Below are positions 53,768-62,904 of a stretch of 64,000 bases of DNA, in pieces. The notes below the pieces were generated by a model that was not told the DNA's origin, did no database searches, and was given only the letters and a program-made list of their open reading frames with translations. This DNA is from Vandiemenella viatica (Eukaryota > Arthropoda > Insecta > Orthoptera > Morabidae), in assembly GCA_031002005.1 (NCBI GenBank), contig CM061920.1, positions 49,330,610 through 49,394,609 on the forward strand. The letters are read 5' to 3'. The position numbers and the translations under genes are program-made. Positions within the stretch are counted from its first letter, which is position 1, and each line of letters starts with the position of its first letter.

Positions 53768-55496
53768 AGGCTATTTGACAATATTATAAATTGAACTCAT
53801 TCTCATAGATTAACGCTTCACGAAGCTAATTTTTTCAATTTTGAAAAGAAAAGTGGATTATTTTTAGTAAAAAAGCGAAATAAAAATTATTCTTTTCTTA
53901 CCGCTGGTCACGTGACAGAAAACGCTCTAGGATTGGTGGTCGCTTGAGTGACGTCACACGTCTGTAAACGCTGCGGCTGGGAATGGAGCGTTTCCTATTA
54001 TCCAAGTTTTCAACTTTTTTTTATTATTTGTTGCTGGTCATTTCTTGCTATTAATGAAATTTCATTTTGAATACCAAATCGAGAACAATATGTAAGAGCC
54101 AACAAGCGGAAAAATATCGAAAATTGACACCTTATTTGTGGGGCTAGCTATAGAAGAAGAAGAAGGAGAAAGAAAAAAAAACCTGACTTTAATTCTGCTG
54201 AACTTAAAAATGTAACAGCTTCAATTTGAGAGTCATTTATATTTAAATTGAAAGTTAGAGATTGACTGTTTTGCGTTACCAAAACCATACGTCTAAAACT
54301 TATGTACGGGAAATTTGTTCAGTCATGCTGAAAATAAAGAAAAGTTGTATGGGTGTCGCAAATATGCGCAAACAAATGCACTACCACGTTCTTATTCGAA
54401 GAATTCATAATAGTTGCTAAGCGTCATGCAAGCGTTTGAAACAAATTGCTACCATACATGAAAAGTTTTAATTTTTAAACTTACCAGAGAGAGAATATCA
54501 TGCAAAAAATACAGGTGCATGACGGTATAAAATGGAATTTATTTTAGAAGTGACATCACTTGTAGAAATGTCATGATAATCTTGCAACAGTTCCAGAACA
54601 CTTTGTGTTATTTTCGTTGGAATTTTTACGTGACGATACAACTGCAGGTTACCTTCCTGACAAAACTGTGTCTATTAGGCGGTATTTACTTTTAATGTGC
54701 AAGTCATTTTCATTTATTTTTTTAAAACTGTTTTTTGGTATGCAGGTAACGTCCAATTTCTTTTTGAAATCTTCTTTGGTTGTTTCAAATGGTTGTAATT
54801 CGCTTGTTATCCAAAAAGTTTTCAGAAAAAAGAAAAGAAAAATTAAATTGATGTTTTGGTGGATTTTCGGGAAAAAATGATTAAGCGATGCAACCAACAG
54901 CAACTAGTATCCAAAGAAAATAAATTGAACATATTCCGAAGCGAGGATCGAACCTTAGGACCCTAAGCCTAATAATTCTCGCCTTAAACAACGTATTACA
55001 TTTAACTTTACGAAATTGCTGTGTAAATGAGCTTCACAGAAAATCGTAAGTGACTTTGTCGCAATATCAAATTGAAGTTATTACATTTTTAAGCTCCACA
55101 GAATAAAAGTCAGTCATTGTTTCTACAGCTAGCCCCCACAAATAAGGCGTGTACTTTCAACATTTTTCCGCTGTAGGCTTTTACAAATTGTTTTAGATTT
55201 TATATTCAAAACGAACTTTCATTAATAACAAGAAATAACCAGCAACAAACAATAAAAAAAAGTTGAAAACTTGGGTAATAGGAAACGATCCAGTCTCAGC
55301 GGCAGCGTTTACAGACGTGTGATGTCACGACTGTCGTTGCACGCGCCAGGCAGCGGATGAGCGTTTTGGCGGGCGTTTAAATTATTTAAATTTTACACAA
55401 AATAATGCACTTTTGCCAAAAAATCTCTTCACTCGGTGAATAAGGGGTACCAATAAACAACTTAAAAACCATTTTCAAGAAGTAGTCAAATACCCT
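53768..55496. mobile_element. Unclassified 1.73-kb element with long inverted arms
   Basis: Ends AGGCTATTTGAC and GTCAAATACCCT (inverted, one mismatch), and the inversion continues for about 350 bp per side (for example TTTCCTATTATCCAAGTTTT near 53993 against the inverse around 55255-55290, and CCTTATTTGTGGGGCTAGCT near 54130 against 55130-55150). Inserted into CAATTG of the mariner, apparently with a 2-bp AT duplication. Interior 54160-55110 has no convincing gene (a 91-residue frame at 54605 is lysine/phenylalanine-rich noise) but includes a tRNA-like segment on the minus strand (54937-54995). No superfamily matched. Confidence 0.8.
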
Positions 55497-55534
55497 ATTG
55501 TGTGCTGTATACTGTCCGAACGTTATGAGTGAAG

Positions 55535-55692
55535 CAGGGCCGGATTAAAACAGCGCGGGGCCCATAGCAAATATGAAGAAGAGGCCCTTGGTTTTCGCCG
55601 TCTGGAACCGGGGAAATTGTGGAGGTCGCCCATCTAGTCTGACCGGGTCCCCTAGGAACCCTTACTCCTGCTACGTGGTTAATCCGGTACAG
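55535..55692. mobile_element. hAT-type MITE, 158 bp, inside mariner transposase
   Basis: Ends CAGGGCCGGATTAA and TTAATCCGGTACAG (inverted, two mismatches), flanked by 8-bp GAGTGAAG / AAGTGAAG (55527-55534, 55693-55700; 7 of 8). The reading of the mariner transposase across the site is restored if one duplication and the MITE are ignored. GC-rich, no coding capacity. Confidence 0.85.
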
Positions 55693-56718
55693 AAGTGAAG
55701 GTGTTGTGCGGCAATGGGTAAGTGGTAGAATACATTCATGATGAAGAGTGGAGTGGTAGACTTTCTGTTGTGAGTAATGATCTTGTCAAGAAAGTTGGCG
55801 AAAAAGTTCGTAAAAATCGAAGATTCACAATCTCTGAACTTTCTGAACAATTCACGCAGATTTCTCGTACGGTTTTGTACGAGGTTGTCACCGATAAATA
55901 AGCTACCAGAAGTTCTGTGCTAGGTGGGTACCGAAATTGCTTACATAGGTCCACAAAACCAAACGAATGCGCTATGCCTTAAACTTCCTTTCACGCTACG
56001 ACGCGGAAAGAGAAGATTTTTTGAAGAGGATTGTGACTGGTGACGAAACGTGGGTGGCGTACGTAAACACCGAAACGAAACAACAGTCGATGGCCTGGGC
56101 CATAACAATTCTCCATGTAAGCCGAAGAAAGCCCACCAACCGTTTTCAACGAGGAAGGTGATGACTACAGTTTTTTGGGATGCCGAGGGAGTTTTGCTAG
56201 TTGAATTTATGGAATGTGGCATCACAATCACTTCAGATGTCTACTGTGAAACTTTGAAGAACCTTAAGCGAGCCATTCAAAACAAACGTCGCGGTAAGCC
56301 GTGTTGTGTTTTTGCATGACAACGCTCGTCCTCACAGTGTCGGTAAGACTCAAGAGCTTCTTAAACAATTCAAATGGGACGTTTTCGATAATCCCCTTTA
56401 CAGCCCCGACTTGGCGCCTAGTGATTTTCATCTCTTCACTCACATGAAGAAATGGCTTGCGTCGCAGCACTTCGATGACGACGACGCACTTCAAAATGAT
56501 GTGAAAGATTGGCTACGTGCCCAGGCGGCTAAATTTTATGAAGAAGGAATTTGTAAATTAGTGAAACGCTATGACAAATAGGTACTTAAATTTGAATGGT
56601 AACTATGTTGAAAAATAGTAAAAAGTTGTAGTTTTAAGTAGTATATAAAAAATATTTTAAAATATCAATGTGTTTTCTTTTTGGCCAAACGGGGGTTACT
56701 TTCCGAATTACCCTCGTA

Positions 56719-57174
56719 TTATTACCGAAAACATTGTGTCCAGTACGACACGTTAGGATTTCTGTTCATATCTGTCGTATACCCTCCTGTAGTATGATGA
56801 AAATTGCTGTAGTTGTATTGTATGACTCCTTTTAACGTGTTAGCTTGTCTTCAGTTATTGCCTGTATATCGAAAAGAACAAATAAATAATAAATAATATC
56901 GAATCAATTTCTTGATTTCTGCTAACTGTAGGTAATATTTAAGTAGTTAAAAGGTGTGTTCCGCTGGGAACTTTACAGGTCTCACACACTTTTCGTAATA
57001 ACAATATGTTTTATGAAAAGAAGTTCTATTTGGTGTGCATATGTCCGAGACCATCCTATTCATCCTAGAAATGACGAATAAACTCCATGAAAGCTAAGTG
57101 ATTTGTTTTACTGTAGGCGAGTGATACATTTGCCGTTTATTATTGTTTCTTCAATCACATTCGATATGTCTGGT
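56719..57174. other. No gene recognised
   Basis: AT-rich sequence between the mariner and the Helitron helicase fragment; nothing supported. Confidence 0.5.
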
Positions 57175-57570
57175 TCAGTTGCATAACTTTGGTGTGTTGA
57201 TATTCCGAAGCAGCAGTATTGGTGAACCAATTGTCAACGTCAATATGTGAAGTGGCATTCCAGAAGGCTTCAATAAATTGATAAATCCCTCTACTGGATA
57301 ATTAACAGCTTGGTTCTCCTCTGTAACTGTGTCAACGAATTTGTATTTTGTAACCGCATCAGAAATTTTCAGTAGAATCTTATTACTGATTCCACTGACG
57401 TCATCAATCTTTGTTGCTAAGACAGCTCGCTCGCACAGCCAATCGTTGTGACGATCTTGCCATGTGACGATATTTTCTTTGTTCTGCCCGCCTGATTTTA
57501 CTGATGGCGGTAAACGAATTGCCACTTCGTCGTATTTTGCGGCAGTCGTCATCCAGTGTCTGCAATACAT
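57175..57570 (-). pseudogene. Helitron helicase (PIF1-like), C-terminal fragment
   Basis: The 131-residue minus frame reads WLCERAVLATKIDDVSGISN, KILLKISDAVTKYKFVDTVT, NYPVEGFINLLKPSGMPLHI and LTLTIGSPILLLRNINTPKL. This is the C-terminal part of the PIF1-type helicase of Helitron RepHel proteins (WLxxRAILAxxNxxVxxxN, YPxEFLNxLxPSGLPxHxLxLKxGxPIxLLRNL). The motor motifs just before are missing here; helicase sequence from the same protein region is at 60456-60790. The LINE at 58380-60288 and an LTR-like block separate the two. Confidence 0.8.
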
Positions 57571-57783
57571 TAATATGTTAGCACAATATCCTCAAAAACT
57601 GCTGCTCTCCGCCTGCATTTGTAAGAACTTTTACCATGAAATGTCTGTGTGGTACCGGGCCGTTAGACAATAATGCTTATACTACACAGGTTAAAAAGTT
57701 AATCATGACTGTCTTCCCTTAAGGGAAGTTATCAACAGAAATTCTTCATATAAATTTGTCTCTAAAGGAGTCTATAAATAACT

Positions 57784-58353
57784 GTCACCAACTCAGTCTA
57801 GTTTCAAAAAACTGTTTATTTAACACCACAATTACAGTTTGTGCTTAACGACGGACCTCGCTCCTGACGCTAGCAGGTTTGGAATTAGGAATATTTACTT
57901 TAAATGGTATTCGTTTGCTGTCACCTATACGATCGCACGTAGTCAATCAGTTCTGAAGTCACTTTGTTTGGTTTCAACACACCGGATACGGTACGCCTAA
58001 TACTACCCATGGCTTCCACACCATGGAGCGCACCGACTGTAAGGTGCTTCTATGTTTCTATCTCGAATACTACTACTTCGTACTTAATATGGCCAACCGT
58101 CTCTTTGGTTTCTCAGCCAATCATAACCTCTACTACTTTCACACGGATCTATTTAGCCAATCGTGGATTTCTTCCACACTTAGAACAATAAAGATTCTTT
58201 CCTCTTTAAGTCTTTCCACTATCTTCTTTATTTCTCAAATAGCCCTGATTTATATTGCTCCATCTTACAGGCTGGCACTCTCTCTGCTAGCCCGCCACCC
58301 AAACCAAAACAATTTGTTACGCCTCTCCTACTTATTCGGAATCTTAACACTCG
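57784..58353 (-). repeat. Candidate solo LTR
   Basis: Read on the minus strand, the block starts TGTAACACGAGTGTTAAG and ends GAGTTGGTGACA, with an AATAAA-containing GTTAAATAAACAG about 45 bp before the end, as expected for an LTR with R-U5. There is no matching 4-5-bp duplication in the flanks (ATAAC, TCGTG), so the borders or the call may be wrong. The plus-strand frame at 58023-58373 is considered a shadow. Confidence 0.35.
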
Positions 58354-58379
58354 TGTTACATCGTGATTCCTGAAGTTCT

Positions 58380-60288
58380 GATTGGCCTGTAATTCTCAAA
58401 TAGAGTTGAGAATTACAGGCCAAGAGTATTGTCAGTGCAGGAGGACCATTGACTGATGCATCTAGAAATTTCTATGGCTATATCAGGAAACTGAGGGGAA
58501 GGGAGGGTGTAGAGACACTAATAAATAAGGATAGAGAAGAAGTTACTGGCGATTTGAAAAAGGCAGAGATTTTAAGTAACTGGTTCAGTGAAAGCATTAG
58601 GGACAATGAATCAGAAACAGGAGGGTCTAATTCGGAGAACGAGCTTAACAACACAATTAGAAATGATGATAGTAAAAAATTTGATATCCATCCTGAGGAA
58701 AACATGAAGGAAATAAGAAAGCTGGAAAAAAAAAATAAAGAGGCTGGTGAAGATAATATTACTACAGATATCTTAAAGATAGCTGGATGTGACATTGTAC
58801 CTTATCTTGAAATATTATTTAAATTGAGTCTAGACACTTGCTGCTTACCACAGGACTGGAAAAGTGCAATAGTAGTACCGGTACATAAGGGAGGGGTGAG
58901 AAATAGAGTTGAGAATTACAGGCCAATCAGTTTGACATCAGTGGTAGGTAAATTAATGGAAAGATTGATATGCAACCACATCAGAAATATATGTGAGGAA
59001 CGTAAGTGGTTTTCAAGCAGGCAACATGGGTTCAGGCAAGGATATTCATGCGAATCTCAGTTGGTGGGATATATGCAAGATATTTCAAATGAATTGGACA
59101 AGGGAGGCCAAATTGATAGTGTAGCACTAGATCTGTCAAAGGCATTTGACAGGGTAAGCCATAAAATGGTAGTAAATAAGGTAAAAACCATTGGAGTGGA
59201 TGAGAAAGTGATTTGCTGGGTAGAAGAATTTTTAAAAGGTAAAAAACAGAAAGTTAGGGTAGGAAATGTAGTGTCAAAAGAAGTAGAAGTAAAAATGGGT
59301 GTTCCACAGGGTAGCATATTGGGACCATTGCTATTCATTATTCTAATGAATAATTGTGTTGATTGTTTACTATCTGAAATTAGATTGTTTGCAGATGACA
59401 TAATGCTGTATAAAAGAATCAAAACGATAGAGGATTGTAAACAGTTGCAGGGTGATCTTGGATAGGATATCTAGTTGGGTTGGTAAACATGGGATGAAGA
59501 TAAATGCAAAGAAGAGTCAGCTTATTAGATACACAAATAAAAAACAAAAGGTTAATTATGAATATAAGGTGGGGAAAGAATTGCTTGCTGAAGACTTGAA
59601 ATGTAAATATCTTGGCGTTACTTTTGATAACAAGCTTAACTGGGCTGGACACATTGGACAGGTGGTAGGAAAAGGTTTCAAAGTTCTGCACTTGTTGGAG
59701 AGAGTGATGAGGGGATGTACGGGAGAAGTAAAGGAATTGGGTTACAAAACTTTCGTGAGACCATTGCTCGAATATGGTAGTGTTGTATGGGACCCTCATT
59801 TTACGTATCAAATACAGGAGTTGGAGAGGGTGCAAAGAAGGGCTGCTAGATTTGTTTCTGGAAATTATCGCAGAATGCAATAAGTGATAGATATGATAAA
59901 GGAGCTGAAATGGGATTCATTGCAAGACAGGAGGAGGATGAAGAGGGTCATGGGAGTGTACAGGGCATATACTGGCGATGAGGCATGGAAAGATATTGCA
60001 ATAGGGATGAAAAGTAGTGCATGGAAGGGAAAAGATGACCATGACCACAAGCTGGCACTCGATTTCAGGCACAAGGGTGTGGGAAGATTCTCTTTTTTAG
60101 GTAAGGGTGTCAGGGATTGGAATGAGTTACTGAGAGAAAATGAATAATTTACCGAAAACTTTAAAAGAATTTAATGAAAAAATTTGTAGAGGGCAAATGT
60201 AGGTGGGTGCAGGATAGGGGAAGATGAGTGTGTAGGGAAATTGCCACCGGAGACTTTTCTCCATTGCAATTAAAATTAAATTAAATTA
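58380..60288 (+). mobile_element. CR1/jockey-group LINE, best copy, with 5' foldback
   Basis: 5'-truncated LINE ending in GGAAATTGCCACCGGAGA, CTCCATTGCAATT and (AAATT)n. The flanks share AAGTTCT (58373-58379, 60289-60295), a likely 7-bp target duplication. The first 44 bases are an inverted plus direct copy of an internal segment (see findings). It is inserted into the Helitron helicase pseudogene and is the reference copy for tails at 12819, 13793, 20094, 38410 and 62905. Confidence 0.88.
58449..60147 (+). pseudogene. LINE ORF2 reverse transcriptase, two disablements
   Basis: Frame 58449-59465 (338 codons) covers the pre-RT linker and RT: VVPVHKGGVRNRVENYRPIS, QHGFRQGYSCESQLVGYMQD, DSVALDLSKAFDRVSHKMVV (domain A Asp), GVPQGSILGPLLFIILMNN (B), RLFADDIMLYKRI (C, the catalytic DD). 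A one-base insertion near 59459 shifts the frame to 59452-59883 (KYLGVTFDNKLNWAGHIGQV, RRAARFVSGNYRRMQ). A TAA at 59881 ends it, and the rest continues to GRFSFLGKGVRDWNELLREN. The N-terminal endonuclease is missing by truncation. Only two late mutations, so a young insertion. Confidence 0.9.
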
Positions 60289-60299
60289 AAGTTCTTTGC

Positions 60300-61600
60300 A
60301 ATGTTCGCAAAAACCCTCTTTTCGAGATCTTCAACTGATGACTAAAGTTGACAGAAGTTCACCGGGAATGACATCTCCTGTGTTTTGTAAAGAACCGGAA
60401 GTTTGCCGTCTCCCATATCAAAAAGTACATGACAAATGTTTTCGCAGAAACAGCTTCAAGCACAAGCATATTGGCCAACACTGTAATATTCTTCACATAA
60501 CTTCAAAGACCAGAATTCTCCAGCCATGCATTCAGCTAGTCTGATGATGTTGATCTTGGAATGACGGGCAAAGTCTGATGGAAAATCATCGGCGCGCAAT
60601 AACAGAACTCCACTCATCCGACATTGATCGCTTCGAAAGTCTCGCAGAGTACGATCAAATGTCACAAGTTCTTTCCTATGGGCAATGGTACATTTATCCC
60701 AAATAATGATTTGACATGTTTTCAAAATAGTTGCCATTCCAGATGTTTTTTCCAATGTTGCAAAGAGGATCTGCAGCTAAATTTAAACTCAATGGTAGCT
60801 AGAGAGCTGAATGCGCCTTGCGTTCACCAAGTAGCGTCGCTGCAATCCCCGACTATGCCACATCCATCTCAAGCTTCATTCAAATTTCAGTGTATTTCAA
60901 ATTAAGTAGAAATGTTTTTTTTTTCCCTGCGCTTGGTGCATCTAGGAAAAAATTCCACCATGTCCATCTCGCACAAGCTCTATAACTGTCGTTTGCGAAT
61001 CATTTGTTAAGAGCCTTTTCCACACCTCACATAAACTTCCAGCGCCTCGACATCATATTGTTTTTCTGGCAATACGTCTCTATTGAAAATATCGTTTCTG
61101 TTATGTTTCAGTGAAAATAACCCAATCTCATTGGAGATTTTGTTGCTAATAAACTTACATGTATCCTCGAATGATATCAGTACTTCATTGAAAATGTCTT
61201 CCGAATATCAACGCCTAAGTGCGTCCTCTGTTTTCCCATAGATCTACTGGATCAGAAGGCACACAGGTTGTCAAAATTATGACGGACGAAGTTTGTATTT
61301 GATGAGAATGACGTGATTCAAATGCTTCTGTCAATGTGTTTTCCCGATTTTGATCACTTTCAAGCAAACCAAATTTGTCTGGTCATTTGTCTGGTACATT
61401 TGACCGTTGATGGTTTTGATCACTTGAAACGAAGTTGGTACTTTAACCACCTGAAGCAGCATTCGCAAATAGTAGTAATTGCCATTATTCAGATGAACAG
61501 TATATACTCATCCCAATGTGTCAGTAGAAAATATTTCAGCTATCAAATAATACCTGGCACCTCATTTTCTTCCCGAATATTTCTTCGTTGATTGAATCCA
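60300..61600 (-). pseudogene. Helitron helicase region, decayed
   Basis: The minus strand at 60456-60755 reads ATILKTCQIIIWDKCTIAHR, KELVTFDRTLRDFRSDQCRM and GVLLLRADDFPSDFARHSKI, the Walker B and following part of a PIF1-like Helitron helicase (IIWDECTMxxKxxLEALDRTLxDLR, LLAGDFRQxLPV). WDECT has become WDKCT and GDFRQ has become DDFPS, both inactivating. Upstream (61200-61300, minus) a segment like VIILTTCVPSDPVDLWEKQR matches the pre-helicase linker. Many stops. With 57175-57570 it forms one Helitron protein interrupted by the LINE. Confidence 0.7.
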
Positions 61601-61844
61601 AGTGTAATAGTGGGGGTCTTCATGATATAGCAACGTTTTTGTGAATACGTAAATTGCACACAATTACAAAAAGCGGCCAATGATGTGTTTGGTAGATCTA
61701 CAGCTCTCTGAGGTGTGTTACTTCAGTGAAGTAGACTCATTGACCATTTTCAAATTAACACTGACATGTATAACAGTTGGAAAGCATTCACTAAAGTAGA
61801 AACCAAGAATTCGTTACACAGGTTCATTACTCTAATACATGGTA
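61601..61844. other. No gene recognised
   Basis: AT-rich spacer between the Helitron remnant and the palindromic mariner. Confidence 0.5.
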
Positions 61845-61899
61845 TATACCAAAAGTAGTAGGACTGATTTTTTTAAAAAAAAAAGTTATTGAAGATATC

Positions 61900-62450
61900 T
61901 TCACAATTCCTTAATCCTCTTCGAAATAGCACCCTTAGGCAGCTACACACCAAAAATTACGCTGCTGCCATTGGCCGTACGCCTTCTGGAAGTCAGTTTT
62001 GGGGACGCTGTTGAGAGCCCTCGTCGATGCTGCTTGAACGTCCTGGATTGAGTCAAACCGCTGTCCCTTCAGCTGATTTTTCATCCGTGTGAGGAAGAAA
62101 AGTCAGATGGAGCCAAATCAGGACTGTAGGCGGGGTATAGCAACGCGGAAATGTCGATTCGGGCCAACAATTGCCTCATGACGGCGCGCCTGGGCACGGC
62201 GCATTGTCGTGATGCAGAGTCCAGTTGGCGGAGATGACTGGTCGCACGCGATTTACTCGGTCTCGCAGGCGGGCTGGCACTTGCAGGTAAAAGTTCAAAT
62301 TGACAGTTTACATAGGGGAAACGAACTCCTTATGAATCACCCCACGATGGTCAGAAAACACGATCAGCATTGTCTTGATCGTTGATTTGCTCATGCGAGC
62401 CTTCGATGGACGGGAGGACATGGAAGGAAACTGTTGGCCCGATTCGGCGT
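61900..62450 (-). pseudogene. mariner transposase, middle and C-terminal part (minus arm)
   Basis: Minus-strand pieces: SKARMSKSTIKTMLIVFSDH, RGVIHKEFVPPM, a stop, LNFYLQVPARLRDRVNRVRP, VISANWTLHHDNAPCPGAP (second catalytic Asp), YPAYSPDLAPSDF (third Asp), then after frame breaks GTAV, IDEGSQQRPQN and FQKAYGQWQQRNFWCVAA. A mariner transposase from just after the first catalytic Asp to the C-terminus, with several stops and frameshifts. Confidence 0.75.
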
Positions 62451-62670
62451 TGTAACGTTGCTGCACCCCGCCTACAGTCCCAATCAGGCTCCAACTGAGT
62501 TTTTTTTAATATTCCCACGGATGAAAAGGCAGCTGAAGGGACAGCAGTTTGACTCGATTCAGGACGTTCAAGCAGCATCGACGAGGGTTCTCAACAGTGT
62601 CCCCGAATCTGACTTCCAGAAGGCGTACGGCCAATGGCAGCAGCGTAATTTTTGGTGTGTAGCTGCCTAA
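62434..62670 (+). pseudogene. mariner transposase C-terminal part (plus arm)
   Basis: The frame reads LHPAYSPNQAPTEFFLIFPR, MKRQLKGQQFDSIQDVQAAS and TRVLNSVPESDFQKAYGQWQ, ending CVAA with a stop. This is the C-terminal third of the same mariner transposase as the minus arm, but with the third catalytic aspartate changed (YSPD to YSPN). Open for 78 codons only because this arm is better preserved. It cannot act alone. Confidence 0.8.
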
Positions 62671-62904
62671 GGGTGCTATTTCGAAGAGGATTAAGGAATT
62701 GTAAATATATCTTCAATAATTCTTTTAAAAAAAAAATCAGTCCTACTACTTTTGGTATAGACCTGTATAAAGTCTGATTTGAAATTGTTTTACGTCAGAT
62801 AAGTGCATTGAGATCCGCAAGTCAGAAACTGTTAAATAACTGCCTTTATACACATATTAACATATATTTTTAGGTAGATTTAACTGAATTATGATAAATT
62901 ATTC

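Larger units (their letters stand above)
53704..56581 (+). pseudogene. mariner transposase (three pieces, frameshifted)
   Basis: Piece 1 (53704-53767): MRAVISFLLAQNVSAADIHR, the first HTH. Piece 2 (55497-55534): the codons for the linker and VMSEG. Piece 3 (55701-56581): EWSGRLSVVSNDLVKKVGEK, RRFTISELSEQFTQISRTVL (second HTH), then frameshifts before LNFLSRYDAEREDFLKRIVT, GDETWVAYVNTETKQQSM (first catalytic Asp), TTVFWDAEGVLLVEFMECG, VFLHDNARPHSVGKTQELLK (second Asp), NPLYSPDLAPSDFHLFTHMK (third Asp, D34D spacing) and the C-terminus AAKFYEEGICKLVKRYDK. All three catalytic aspartates survive. Inactive because of two insertions, a stop after VVTDK near 55900 and at least three frameshifts. Confidence 0.9.
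53513..56716 (+). mobile_element. mariner transposon split by two insertions
   Basis: TIRs CGAGGGTAATTTGGAAAGTAACC-type (left 53513) and its inverse ending ACCCTCG at 56716, one mismatch in the first 23 bp; TA duplication at 53511-53512 and 56717-56718. Removing the long-TIR insertion (53768-55496) and the hAT MITE (55535-55692) with their duplications leaves about 1.3 kb, the normal length of a mariner. The transposase is recognisable from its first methionine to its end. Confidence 0.93.
61847..62757. mobile_element. Palindromic mariner element (two inverted 3' halves)
   Basis: Both ends are the same terminus TACCAAAAGTAGTAGGACTG, flanked by TA (61845-61846, 62758-62759). Arms of about 290 bp (61847-62135 and 62455-62757) are inverted copies of the transposase C-terminus and 3' UTR. 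The centre carries a further transposase stretch on the minus strand only. The arms differ by scattered substitutions, so the rearrangement is not recent. Confidence 0.85.

Noticed and set aside
54605..54880. 91-codon frame inside the long-TIR element
   Set aside because: Composition is Phe/Lys/Leu-rich as expected for AT-rich DNA, and an overlapping frame of similar length exists on the other strand.
58023..58373. 116-codon hydrophobic frame
   Set aside because: Lies in the LTR-like block on the strand opposite to its apparent transcription; no recognisable membrane protein family.
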